NCBI GenBank assembly: GCA_038040445.1
Contig: JBBPIG010000022.1
Span: forward strand, 56,838-120,837
Length of the DNA: 64,000 nucleotides
Origin: Acidobacteriota bacterium
GTDB lineage: Bacteria; Acidobacteriota; Blastocatellia; UBA7656
Direction: 5' to 3'
Shown here: positions 1 to 8,125 of the stretch, in pieces
Numbering within the stretch: position 1 is the stretch's first letter
Layout of the letters: each line of letters opens with the position of its first letter
Position numbers and translations under genes: made by a program
Notes under the pieces: model-generated
What the model saw: only the letters and a program-made list of their open reading frames with translations
Told to the model about the DNA's origin: nothing
Databases searched by the model: none

Positions 1-224
1 GTCAGGCCTGCGTTAAAAAGCAGAATACCTCAAGCAACTGTCCCGCTGTCTGTAACAACATCTGCGGGTCCTGCTTTGACAATTCTGGCTGTGGCAACGG
101 GCAGTTTGTAGGCTGTAGGACCTGCTTTGCTTGTTTGGACGGGCCCGCATCCGGCGGTGTCGGCACCGTAAGTTGGACGGCACCAGGGAGTCAAGGTTGC
201 GGCGATACCATTCAGTGCGTGTAA
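1..224 (+). CDS. 3' end of a very Cys-rich protein (partial)
   Basis: Frame 3 is open from the window edge to a TAA at 222-224, giving the last 73 residues of a protein whose start lies outside. Eleven of the 73 residues are cysteines, several in short C-x2-C or C-x3-C spacings, with many Gly, Asn, Thr and Ser residues and few charged ones. That composition suggests an exported, disulfide-rich or metal-binding domain; no family was recognised. The only other small Cys-rich proteins in the window are at 60242-61248 and have a different Cys pattern, so a link is not shown. Without the N-terminus neither export nor total length can be judged. The long open frame and biased composition make coding likely. 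Confidence 0.5.
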   Translation, partial: QACVKKQNTSSNCPAVCNNICGSCFDNSGCGNGQFVGCRTCFACLDGPASGGVGTVSWTAPGSQGCGDTIQCV

Positions 225-341
225 TGAGAGATTGGTTCAGAGCAAAACAATCTCCTCATCCCTGCTGGAGCCTATGTCAGCCGACTTAAGCTGGCTGGGC
301 TGGCATCGTTGCAGTCATTGCATGTGCTAACTGCTCTCGCG

Positions 342-363
342 CCGGCGGCAAACTAGCCGCCGG
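342..363. other. GC-rich perfect hairpin
   Basis: Eight-base arms, ccggcggc and gccgccgg, enclose a six-base loop between the Cys-rich gene end and the decayed gene at 437. There is no T-run on either side, so it is at best a weak or factor-assisted terminator. The rest of 225-436 holds no recognisable gene. Confidence 0.3.
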
Positions 364-436
364 TAAAGGCTGGAGTGGTTGGAGGCGTCGCCTGGCAAGC
401 CGAGACGGATGTCCGGCGGCGCTAGCGCCGTAAGTT

Positions 437-916
437 ATGCAATTGTTCGATGAAATCGGTTCACTGATCGAGCAACGCTGGAAAAAGCACAGCTACGAGG
501 AGAGACTGTTTCCAGAAATTGCCGCCGAAGCGCTGGCCGAAACATCTCTGGACAAACACGTCTCTCCTTGGGAAATCGTTCTCCAGCTTTTCACCACCAC
601 TCAGATCCCAAGCCGGCAGGACCTCGCTGCAGAATTCGGTAACCCGCCCATTACCCTGTACACCGGTCCAAGATTTCATATCGATGTCTAGTACTGGCTT
701 GATGGGGCCACGGGCATTCACCAGCACTCGTTTTGTGGCGCGTTTCAGGTGCTGCTCGGTTCGAGCCTTCACTGCCACTGCAGGTTCGTGCCCAGACGCG
801 AAATCAGCGAGTATCGAGAGCAAGCTAGTAAAGCTATTCGATCCGAAATTCACTGCTCTTCAAATCAGTCTTCCGGGATCAAACCCCATCTCTGGCAGCA
901 ACTCAATCAATGGTAA
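437..916 (+). pseudogene. Decayed cupin-like protein with in-frame stop
   Basis: An ATG at 437 opens a convincing protein (84 residues) that ends at TAG 689-691. The same frame then continues with residues typical of a cupin-like fold, YWLDG followed by a His-rich HQHSF motif and GAFQVLLGS, and next stops at 914-916. The text before and after the stop reads as one domain: a tryptophan-rich N-terminal helix region, a PPITLYTGPRF segment, then the His motif. After about position 790 the similarity to a folded protein fades, so the 3' part is probably also frameshifted or deleted. I recall such proteins as uncharacterised, several hundred residues long, with a cupin-like metal site. Readthrough or a sequencing error at the TAG are the alternatives. 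Confidence 0.6.
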
Positions 917-1059
917 ACTGACCCGGCCCCTTTCAGCCCCGAACTCCCACCGCGCCACACCGTGCGCTCGCCTTGCTTCGTTTCTTTGCGGAGCGGGCCC
1001 AAATCGTAGAGCAATGAGCAACAGCAAATTAAGTTTCTCCAGTAGTTAACTCCTCGGTC

Positions 1060-2295
1060 ATGCCATACCCTGCAAGCGAGAACGTCCAGCCATTGTCGGC
1101 CCAAAAGAGATCCGAAGGCCCACGGCGCTGGCGAAGATCTCTCCCGTGGCTTGCGGTGCTGATATCCTGCGCGGTCTATGCTGCACACTTCCTCTTCGGA
1201 GGCGGAGAGAGCCGCCGAATACAAGACAGTTGGGCCTACTTGCAGCTGGCGAATGGTGCACAAGCAGCTGTTCCTTTTAACACGCGCATCACAACGCCGT
1301 TCCTTGCGTCGGGCATTGCGGCTGCTACCGGCTTACCAACGTCCGCCGCCTTCAAGCTACTTACCCCGGCTGCACTCCTGGCGTCGCTACTAATCTTGCG
1401 AGGAATCATTCGCAGACGCGGCGGCTTCGGAGAGTGGCAAGCCGCGGCGCTCCTCGCTTTCGGCTGTTCGCTTGCGGTGACCTTCGGCTATATACCGATC
1501 CTCGTCGATCCAACCTTACTCCTGCTCACTTGCCTCACGATTGCGGCGCTGGATGCCGGCCACCTGCGAGCCGCCCTCGCGCTAGCATGTATCGCTGCGC
1601 TGACAAAAGAGTTCGGTCTTTTTCTTGGTCCCATCTGGGCTTTTTCCGCTTATCGCCAAGGCTTTCGGAAGATGGCATATGCTGGATTGATTGTCCCGAT
1701 TGCAGCTCTTCTCATTGTGCTATTCGCCCGTCAGTCTAGCGCAGGCATCGGATTCCCCGGTTGGCCGTCGTTTGCTTCACACCTAATGTTCGATTGGCAG
1801 TTGTCTGTTTTTCGTGTGAGAGGACCCGGCGATTACGCGAAACTGGTATATATGTGGGCTTGGTGTGGGCTTTGGCCAGTGTTCTTGATTTCAATGTTTA
1901 GCCTTCCTTCTAGCCTTATTAAGCGAACCAGGCTTAGCGCTGACCAACTGGGATTTGCGCTTTTGCTTGCGAGTTTGCCTGTTCTGTTGTTAGGTGACTG
2001 GAGTCGCAATCTTATTATCCTGGTTCCGTTTGCGTGCATCGTCGCCACGGCACATCCGTTAGCCAGGGATCGTTACTTCGGCTTGCTTCTGGCACTAGGC
2101 GGACTATCCACGGCGCTGGCGCGTCCGCTTCACGGTGAACCACTGCCGCGTGCGCTCTCGCTGACGATGGCGGTTATCAGCGTAGTCTCATCCTTACTGA
2201 TCGGGATAAAGATCCTGCAATTTGCGCTGTCGAGTTCCGGCCCGCAGCTCGACCGAGGATTGGAACATCCCGCACCCGCAGTAGCAGATCGATAG
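1060..2295 (+). CDS. Polytopic membrane protein, possibly GT-C glycosyltransferase-like
   Basis: A 411-residue protein with about ten hydrophobic segments separated by short Arg-rich loops. The first helix is at residues 28-47, followed by an outside loop (GGGESRRIQDSWAYLQLANG) with an acidic residue, as seen before the catalytic region of lipid-linked-sugar GT-C enzymes. A Lys-Glu-Phe-Gly segment near residue 184 resembles the TKE motif often found in such predicted mannosyltransferase-type proteins. It is directly followed, 58 bp on, by an O-antigen ligase-like gene in the same direction, which supports a role in surface polysaccharide assembly. The substrate is unknown, and a general transporter cannot be excluded. 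The start ATG has no strong ribosome binding site. Confidence 0.6.
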   Translation: MPYPASENVQPLSAQKRSEGPRRWRRSLPWLAVLISCAVYAAHFLFGGGESRRIQDSWAYLQLANGAQAAVPFNTRITTPFLASGIAAATGLPTSAAFKLLTPAALLASLLILRGIIRRRGGFGEWQAAALLAFGCSLAVTFGYIPILVDPTLLLLTCLTIAALDAGHLRAALALACIAALTKEFGLFLGPIWAFSAYRQGFRKMAYAGLIVPIAALLIVLFARQSSAGIGFPGWPSFASHLMFDWQLSVFRVRGPGDYAKLVYMWAWCGLWPVFLISMFSLPSSLIKRTRLSADQLGFALLLASLPVLLLGDWSRNLIILVPFACIVATAHPLARDRYFGLLLALGGLSTALARPLHGEPLPRALSLTMAVISVVSSLLIGIKILQFALSSSGPQLDRGLEHPAPAVADR

Positions 2296-2353
2296 TCGAA
2301 AGTTATTCCCCTTGCGGCGGGGGCAATTGTTCCCTCTCGTCAGCCCCCGAACA

Positions 2354-3541
2354 ATGTCGCGATTAGTGCTCGCCCTTTACGTAACTTCACTCGCCCTGCT
2401 GCCTTGGACGTGGTTTCCTCCATTTCCCTGGCTTCACGAACACGCCCAGTGGAGTGATGCGGTCTTCGGCGGGACGGCAGTTTTGTGGGCCATCGAGCGA
2501 TGCCAACTCGGCAAGTGGCCTCGTTTGCGCCCCGCTCACGCCGCCCTCGCGCTTTATTTCTTATTGGCTTGCCTTTCTCTGCTGATCGCCTCACCGAATC
2601 CTCGGTCCGGCGCGCCCAAGCTGTTGGGCGTCGCCGAACTCTGTACGCTCGCCTTCATTACGTCTGATCTTGCATCGCGGCCTGCTGGCTCGCGCGCCAT
2701 CGCCCGAGTCATCGCGATAACTTCCCTCCTCACCGCCGCAGCGGCCATTGCCGGCCTTCTCCTCTTCTACGCAGGCATCGGCTCGCGGCTGATTGGCATT
2801 TACGGCGAGCTTGAACCCGCGCCGTGGTACGCCCGCATACAAGCCGGGACACACAACCCAAACCTGCTCGCCAGCTTTTGTATCTTTGCGTCGGCGGTAG
2901 TTGCGCGGCGCGACGGAGAATTGCCCGTTTGGTTGCGGCGTCTCACGTTCGTTGCCCTGTCGATCACGGTATGTCTTACTTTCTCTCGCGGAATACTGGG
3001 CTTCATGCTGGCAGCGGTTATCCGAGGAGCGCATACCAGGCGCCGCAGGATTTTCGCCGTGGTCTGCGCTGCGAGCCTCAGTGTGCTGATCCTGACATTG
3101 ACTCTTTGGAAGCCGTCGATTAATCCGATTCACCCTCTCAAAATCCATTTTGAAACCACTTCCTCGAGCCGCTATCAAGCGGCGGCGTCATCTCTGATCA
3201 CCCTGGTAACCCACCCTCTGTTTGGAAGCGGGCTGGACACTAGTCCGGGACTCTTCCGTGGTGTCCCTTTCGACGCTCATTTCACGGCTCTCAACATAGC
3301 CGCTACTTTGGGGCTGCCTGCTCTCAGCGTTATTTCATTCCTGATCACGGTGCTCTGGCGAAAGCGGCGACGTCCCACCGATCTCGCAATCTGGGGAGGG
3401 CTTGCCGGACTTGCTCTCGACAGCCTCGCGCAGGATGTCGAAGACTTTCGCCACATCTGGGTGATGATCGGCCTCGCAGACGCATGCTCACGCGCCCCCA
3501 ACACGTCAGCGGTGAGCGACAGCCAGCATGCTAATCGTTAG
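2354..3541 (+). CDS. O-antigen ligase/polymerase-like membrane protein
   Basis: A hydrophobic protein of 395 residues with about ten predicted helices. The central part holds the hallmarks of the Wzy/WaaL family: a periplasmic loop with GTHNPNLLASF (residues near 170), the following CLTFSRG motif with its Ser-Arg-Gly, and a late GSGLDTSPG loop preceding the C-terminal helices. In this family the SRG region and the large loop take part in joining lipid-linked glycans. I chose the ATG at 2354 because the protein begins with a normal first helix there; a TTG at 2312 would add 14 residues. The preceding membrane gene probably belongs to the same transcript. Polymerase and ligase members cannot be told apart from sequence. 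Confidence 0.65.
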   Translation: MSRLVLALYVTSLALLPWTWFPPFPWLHEHAQWSDAVFGGTAVLWAIERCQLGKWPRLRPAHAALALYFLLACLSLLIASPNPRSGAPKLLGVAELCTLAFITSDLASRPAGSRAIARVIAITSLLTAAAAIAGLLLFYAGIGSRLIGIYGELEPAPWYARIQAGTHNPNLLASFCIFASAVVARRDGELPVWLRRLTFVALSITVCLTFSRGILGFMLAAVIRGAHTRRRRIFAVVCAASLSVLILTLTLWKPSINPIHPLKIHFETTSSSRYQAAASSLITLVTHPLFGSGLDTSPGLFRGVPFDAHFTALNIAATLGLPALSVISFLITVLWRKRRRPTDLAIWGGLAGLALDSLAQDVEDFRHIWVMIGLADACSRAPNTSAVSDSQHANR

Positions 3542-3626
3542 AAGATCGGAACGGAGGGTAAACCTAAAGGGAATTCTTTTCATACCTGACTTATATACTT
3601 CGGCCGCGAGGACCACCGAAGTGACC

Positions 3627-4514
3627 CTACTCATTCTGCTTTCTGCTCGCAACTGCCAACCCCGCCCGACTGAGTAGTTCCGGTGACTTCATGCGATGGC
3701 ATTGTTCTTCAAAGCTTGGATGGGGTCCCGTCCAACGAAGATCTGCCACCGTGTCAAAGACAGGCACATCCAATCGCAGGGTAGCGAGTGTGCGAAATAA
3801 AAGAGCATCGTTCCAGCAACTAAACAGCGACGTGGACAGTCGCAGAGCGCTACGAATCGAGGGATGCCAATCTCGCCAATCCTTCGGAATGCCTTCAAGG
3901 TGGACATACCGAGATAAGCTCAGCGACGCGGCTTTTTGGCCCCACCCTGGCACACCTGGAAACCCGTCAGCGCTGTCGCCGACGACGGCGAGGTAGTCCG
4001 GTATTGAATGCGGCTTAACGCCGAATTTGGCCACGACGCCGGGTTCGTCGCGTAAGATTTCGCGCCTGCGATCCAGTTGAACGACCCGTGTGCCCACAAC
4101 GCACTGACTGAGGTCTTTGTCTGGCGTGCAGATAATCACCTGCCTCACCCGCTCGTCCAACGCCGCCTTAGCCGCGGCTGCCGCCAGAGCATCATCCGCT
4201 TCATAGTAGACCATCGGCCATACCACGACGCCCATCGCTTCCAGCGCTTCCTCGAGGACAGGGAACTGCGAGAGCAATTCCGGCGGAACGCCCGCGCTCG
4301 TCTTGTATCCGGGGTACAGGTCATTACGAAAAGACTCGACCACATGATCGGTTGCAACGCCGATGTGCGTGGCGCCGCGTTCGAGCATGGACAATACGGA
4401 ATGGAGGACGCCGCGCACTGCGCCGATTTCCCGTCCGTTCGAATCCGCGGCGGACGGTACGGCGAAAAAGTGGCGAAAGAGCTCATATGTCCCGTCAACC
4501 AAGTGTACGTCCAT
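3627..4514 (-). CDS. 5'-3' exonuclease (FEN/Pol I N-domain type)
   Basis: A 295-residue stand-alone homologue of the 5' nuclease domain of DNA polymerase I. Visible motifs in order: MDVHLVDGTY with the first metal-binding Asp, ATDHVVESFRNDLYPGYK, YYEADDALA with the acidic pair, CTPDKDLSQ, and VVGDSADGFPGVPGWGQK, which matches the final Asp pair plus the helix-three-turn-helix DNA-binding loop. These residues coordinate two metal ions that cleave 5' flaps or RNA primers. The protein is full length for the stand-alone family. It is transcribed alone, opposite to its neighbours. The C-terminal third is more diverged, so its preferred substrate is uncertain. Confidence 0.85.
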   Translation of the reverse strand: MDVHLVDGTYELFRHFFAVPSAADSNGREIGAVRGVLHSVLSMLERGATHIGVATDHVVESFRNDLYPGYKTSAGVPPELLSQFPVLEEALEAMGVVVWPMVYYEADDALAAAAAKAALDERVRQVIICTPDKDLSQCVVGTRVVQLDRRREILRDEPGVVAKFGVKPHSIPDYLAVVGDSADGFPGVPGWGQKAASLSLSRYVHLEGIPKDWRDWHPSIRSALRLSTSLFSCWNDALLFRTLATLRLDVPVFDTVADLRWTGPHPSFEEQCHRMKSPELLSRAGLAVASRKQNE

Positions 4515-4760
4515 ACGCCTCCGTCCTCGATCTGGCCCTTCTGATGTGTGTCCTCAAGCTTAACAGAATTCTCTCCTCCTAATTCTGTTTGATCAACATC
4601 GGTTGCAGACCCCCGTTGCTCGGGCCGCATAGTTATCCGAACGCAATGATTTCTTAATACTCTCCTTTACAACGAATGATTGCCGCGAGCATCATAATCA
4701 AGAATCCACACCACAACTGAATAGGTTTTCCGAAGTCTAGTTCGAGCAAGGAGGTCTGGG

Positions 4761-5348
4761 ATGCGCGTGAACCGAAATTTCTCTCGTACTTTTGCGGTGG
4801 CTACATTGAGCGCAGCAGCATTGGCTCTTCTAACCATGGCACAAGCCGCGCAACGCAACTCTTCATCAAAAACGAGGATTTCAAACTTCGGCTGCATCAA
4901 TGAGAATCTCTTTCGCGGCGCCCAGCCGAATGGAAGCGACTACAGAGACCTTGCCGCGATGGGCGTGAAGACAGTCATCGATCTCCAAAACGATGGCGAT
5001 CGCAATGAGCCGCAGATGGTCGAAGCGGCCGGAATGAAGTACTACAAGATCGGGCTGAGCGACAGTTCGTGGCCGTCACCCGAGAAGACTGAACAGTTCT
5101 TGAGGATAGTCAACGACCCTGCAAATCAGCCGGTGTTCATTCACTGTCACGGCGGAAGGCATCGCGCCGGCATCATGACCGCAGTCTATCGTATGTACCA
5201 CGACGGCTGGAATGCTGACCGCGCATACGCGGAGATGAAGCAGTACGACTTCGAGAGCGGGTTCGGTCACGGCGGGCTGAAAGACTACGTTTACGATTAC
5301 TACAATCATATGGATCAGAAGAATGTTGTGGTAACCGTGAACAAATAG
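4761..5348 (+). CDS. Exported protein tyrosine phosphatase-like protein
   Basis: A 195-residue protein with an N-terminal signal peptide (hydrophobic core at residues 14-27, Ala-rich end). The mature part starts with SNFGCINENLFRGAQP, typical of bacterial dual-specificity phosphatase-like proteins, and carries the Cys(X)5Arg signature in HCHGGRHRAG (around residues 129-138), with Asp/Ser residues upstream (GLSDSSW) that could supply the general acid. The Arg and Cys needed for a phosphocysteine intermediate are both present. A strong ribosome binding site (AAGGAGG, 4748-4754, 6 nt spacing) fixes the start. Export places it in the periplasm, so substrates may be phosphorylated sugars, inositol phosphates or outside proteins. 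A terminator follows at 5459. Confidence 0.8.
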   Translation: MRVNRNFSRTFAVATLSAAALALLTMAQAAQRNSSSKTRISNFGCINENLFRGAQPNGSDYRDLAAMGVKTVIDLQNDGDRNEPQMVEAAGMKYYKIGLSDSSWPSPEKTEQFLRIVNDPANQPVFIHCHGGRHRAGIMTAVYRMYHDGWNADRAYAEMKQYDFESGFGHGGLKDYVYDYYNHMDQKNVVVTVNK

Positions 5349-5458
5349 TCTCAGGACAGGGCATTGAGCTTGTGGGAGACCTTAGAAGCAGTCCATTGCA
5401 GAGTCTCTCTGCTTCGCCGCCAACGTCGATCGAACTGCTGAAGGGCGGCGCATCAATA

Positions 5459-5488
5459 CCGCAGGCTGAGCAACCTGCGGTTCGTTTT
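5459..5488 (+). terminator. Intrinsic terminator-like hairpin after phosphatase gene
   Basis: A seven-base-pair stem (ccgcagg / cctgcgg) with an eight-base loop is followed by ttcgtttt. It lies 110 bp after the phosphatase stop codon and just before the convergent tRNA gene, as expected for a transcription terminator of the + strand gene. Confidence 0.6.
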
Positions 5489-5512
5489 GGAATTATGCCT
5501 TTGCTGATGGTT

Positions 5513-5588
5513 TGGTGGAGCTGAGGGGATTCGAACCCCTGGCCTCGTGAATGCGAGCCACGCGCTCTGCCAACTGAGCTACAGCCCC
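5513..5588 (-). tRNA. tRNA-Ala (CGC)
   Basis: The reverse strand folds as a 76-nt cloverleaf including an encoded CCA end. The acceptor stem GGGGCTG pairs with CAGCTCC and contains the G3-U70 wobble that is the main identity element for alanyl-tRNA synthetase. The anticodon loop is CTCGCAT, so the anticodon is CGC, reading GCG. The T-arm is intact with GGTTCGAATCC. It sits alone between the phosphatase terminator and the E1 gene. Confidence 0.95.
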
Positions 5589-5935
5589 TCGTCGATTTGC
5601 TTTGAAATGGTACGAGATCAACTTTCGCCCTGTCAAGGAATCCGACCAATCTAGGACTGCATTCCGTCTGCGAATTCCCTCCTATCGACTAGAAGCGCGC
5701 CCGGCGCATCATACCAACCGAGAGCAATGCCCGCCTCGTTTTTGATTCCATCGTAACCGGCAGTTGTTCTCGAATTCCTTTTTTGCTATGTTGAAAAGTT
5801 GCTGTCACAGTAAAAAAGCTGACAATGGGCGCGTTGGCTAACTTTCGCTGCGTGCGAAGACTAGCGGGGGGACTTTGAATAGGTGCGCCGATAATTAAGC
5901 GGGCAGGAGAAGAACCAGCGAGAGGAACAGAGAGC
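5589..5935. other. Gene-free stretch upstream of E1 gene
   Basis: About 350 bp between the tRNA and the E1 dehydrogenase. No open frame here has convincing protein character. The A/T-rich part near 5780-5825 is the likeliest place for the promoters of the divergent tRNA and E1 transcripts, but no good -35/-10 pair could be assigned. Confidence 0.4.
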
Positions 5936-8005
5936 ATGAGTGCAGAACACGTGGGCGAGATTGCTTACAAGCCTCTGGCGGATGCGCCGGGGGCGGTCGA
6001 GATCGAGAAACAACTCGAGTGGTACAGACTGATTCATCTCGGTCGATTGCTTGACGACAAGGCTCGGAACTATCTGAGGCAGGCGAAGGGCTGGTCATAT
6101 CATGCCTCGCACGCGGGTCACGACGGGATCCAGGTAGCCGTCGGGGCCGCGTTCAGGCCTAATAAGGATTATCTGTTTCCTTACTACCGGGACATGCTCA
6201 TGTGCCTGGCGGCGGGAATCACACCTCATGAGATCATCTTGAACGGCCTATCGAAAGCTGCGGATGTCGCTTCTGGCGGGCGCCACATGAGCAATCACTT
6301 TGCGAAAATTTCGATCGGCATATGGAACGTCTCATCGGCTACCGGCAATCACGCCCAGCATGCAGCCGGGTTGGGACGCGCGGTGAAGTATTACGATGCG
6401 GACTCGATTGTGTTTTCCAGCCAGGGCGAATCGTCTTGCTCAGAGGGCTACGTCTTCGAGGCCCTGAACGGCGCCAGCCGCGAGCGGCTGCCGGTGATCT
6501 TCGTCGTGCAAAACAACGGTTACGGCATCTCGGTCCCTGTAGCCGAGCAGACGGCGAACCCGATTGTGTCCGAGAATTTCCGCGGCCTTCGCAACCTGAC
6601 AATCATCAACTGCGACGGGACCAATCCATTTGACTCGGTGAAGGCGATACGCCGCGCAACCGATACCGTGCACAATGGCGACGGGCCGGTGCTCGTACAT
6701 GCGTTCTGCGAGCGCATAAACGCTCACTCGAATTCCGATCGCCACGAGTTATATCGAAGCGAGGAAGAACTCGCCGAGATGCGCACATACGATCCATACG
6801 AGCGGCTGCGGCTGCATCTGCTCAACGTCGAGGACGTGGAAGAGGTGACGCTTCTCGCGATCGAGGAGGAGAACAAAGCTCAGGTCTCTGAGGCCGCCGA
6901 AAAAGCCGAAGCCTCTCCCGACGCCGATCCGAAAACGGCCACTCTGTTTGTGCTGCCCGAGGAGCCGAAGGTCGGGCCCGAAGGAGCAATTCCTGCCGAG
7001 GGAGGCGCGCCCATTACATTGCGCGAAGCGATCAACGAGACACTGAAGCACGAGTTTCGCGGCAATCCAAACACCTTCTTCTGGGGTCAGGATGTGGCGT
7101 CGAAGAAAAAGGGTGGCGTGTTCAACGTAACCAAAGGTATGCAGCAGGAGTTCGGGCCCAGCCGCGTCTTCAACGCGCCCATCGCGGAGGATCACATAGT
7201 CGGAACCGCGAACGGCTTCTCTCGTTTTCGCGAGGATATTTGGGTTGTGATTGAAGCAGCGCAGTTCGCGGATTACCTCTGGCCGGCGATGGAGCAGGTC
7301 GTCGAGAATTCGCACGACTACTACCGTTCGAACGGGCAGTTCGCACCCAACATCGTTGCGCGATTGGCTTCGGGCGGCTACATCAACGGCGGACTCTATC
7401 ATTCTCAGAACCTCGAATCCGTCTTCGCCACACTCCCCGGTTTGCGCGTCGTGATCCCGGCGTTTGCCGATGACGCTGTTGGTCTGCTGCGTCATGCTAT
7501 GCGAACCCGGGGCATGACCTTTTTCCTCGAGCCCAAGTATCTCTACAATCAGGTGTTCGCCAAGGCGCCAAACCCCGGCGATAAATACGAGATTGAGTTC
7601 GGGAAAGCACGAGTGCGCCGCGAAGGCAGCGACCTGACAATCGTCACCTACGGGACGACAGTGCATTGGTGCTTGCGTGCGGCGACTCAGTTGATGGATG
7701 AGCACGGCATCGAAGCTGAGGTCATCGATTTGCGATCATTAGTCCCGCTCGACATGGACAGCGTTGTCATCTCTGTGCGCAAGACAGCAAAAGCGCTTGT
7801 CGTGCACGAAGACAAAGTGTTCGGCGGTTTCGGCGGCGAGATTGCCGCGCAGATAACCGAGAAGTGTTTTGATTGTCTCGATGGCCCGGTGTTGCGCGTG
7901 GGATCTGAGTACACACCGGTGCCTTTCGCGAAGGTACTCGAGCGCGAAGTGCTGCCTCAGGTGGAAGACGTCGTCAGGAAGGCTCTTGAACTCGCGCGCT
8001 ATTAG
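5936..8005 (+). CDS. Fused alpha/beta E1 component of a 2-oxoacid dehydrogenase
   Basis: A 689-residue thiamine diphosphate enzyme that joins the alpha and beta E1 subunits in one chain. Residues 20-330 are the alpha part: RYxxR-like YRDML region, then the cofactor motif in SQGESSCSEGY...LPVIFVVQNNGYGIS, with the usual NN end; the expected GDG reads QGE. A Glu/Ala-rich linker (about 300-350) leads into the beta part, with EAQFADYLWPA and EDKVFGGFGGEIAAQI as in branched-chain 2-oxoacid E1 beta. The reaction is oxidative decarboxylation of a 2-oxoacid, probably branched-chain, and acyl transfer to lipoyl E2. No E2 or E3 gene is adjacent, so partners lie elsewhere. Fused E1 proteins of this kind occur in Acidobacteriota and Bacteroidota. 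Confidence 0.88.
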   Translation: MSAEHVGEIAYKPLADAPGAVEIEKQLEWYRLIHLGRLLDDKARNYLRQAKGWSYHASHAGHDGIQVAVGAAFRPNKDYLFPYYRDMLMCLAAGITPHEIILNGLSKAADVASGGRHMSNHFAKISIGIWNVSSATGNHAQHAAGLGRAVKYYDADSIVFSSQGESSCSEGYVFEALNGASRERLPVIFVVQNNGYGISVPVAEQTANPIVSENFRGLRNLTIINCDGTNPFDSVKAIRRATDTVHNGDGPVLVHAFCERINAHSNSDRHELYRSEEELAEMRTYDPYERLRLHLLNVEDVEEVTLLAIEEENKAQVSEAAEKAEASPDADPKTATLFVLPEEPKVGPEGAIPAEGGAPITLREAINETLKHEFRGNPNTFFWGQDVASKKKGGVFNVTKGMQQEFGPSRVFNAPIAEDHIVGTANGFSRFREDIWVVIEAAQFADYLWPAMEQVVENSHDYYRSNGQFAPNIVARLASGGYINGGLYHSQNLESVFATLPGLRVVIPAFADDAVGLLRHAMRTRGMTFFLEPKYLYNQVFAKAPNPGDKYEIEFGKARVRREGSDLTIVTYGTTVHWCLRAATQLMDEHGIEAEVIDLRSLVPLDMDSVVISVRKTAKALVVHEDKVFGGFGGEIAAQITEKCFDCLDGPVLRVGSEYTPVPFAKVLEREVLPQVEDVVRKALELARY

Positions 8006-8058
8006 CAACCTGTTCATATCGAAGACGATTCGTTAGTGGATTATTCCCCGTGATCCGC

Positions 8059-8064
8059 TATAAT
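8059..8064 (+). promoter_or_regulatory. -10 box (TATAAT) upstream of dacB
   Basis: A perfect TATAAT is found 62 bp before the chosen GTG start of the carboxypeptidase gene. Transcription would begin close to 8071, which makes the TTG codon at 8072 an unlikely start. No clear -35 hexamer was found at the right distance. Confidence 0.45.
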
Positions 8065-8125
8065 CGAATCGTTGCTTGTGGGCGCAGGAGATACCGCACA
8101 AACGAACACGAGGATTTCCTGGGCT

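Noticed and set aside
6749..7705. Long open frame on the minus strand inside the E1 dehydrogenase gene (318 codons)
   Set aside because: It lies fully opposite a well-supported enzyme gene, has no domain, and is explained by codon bias on the sense strand.
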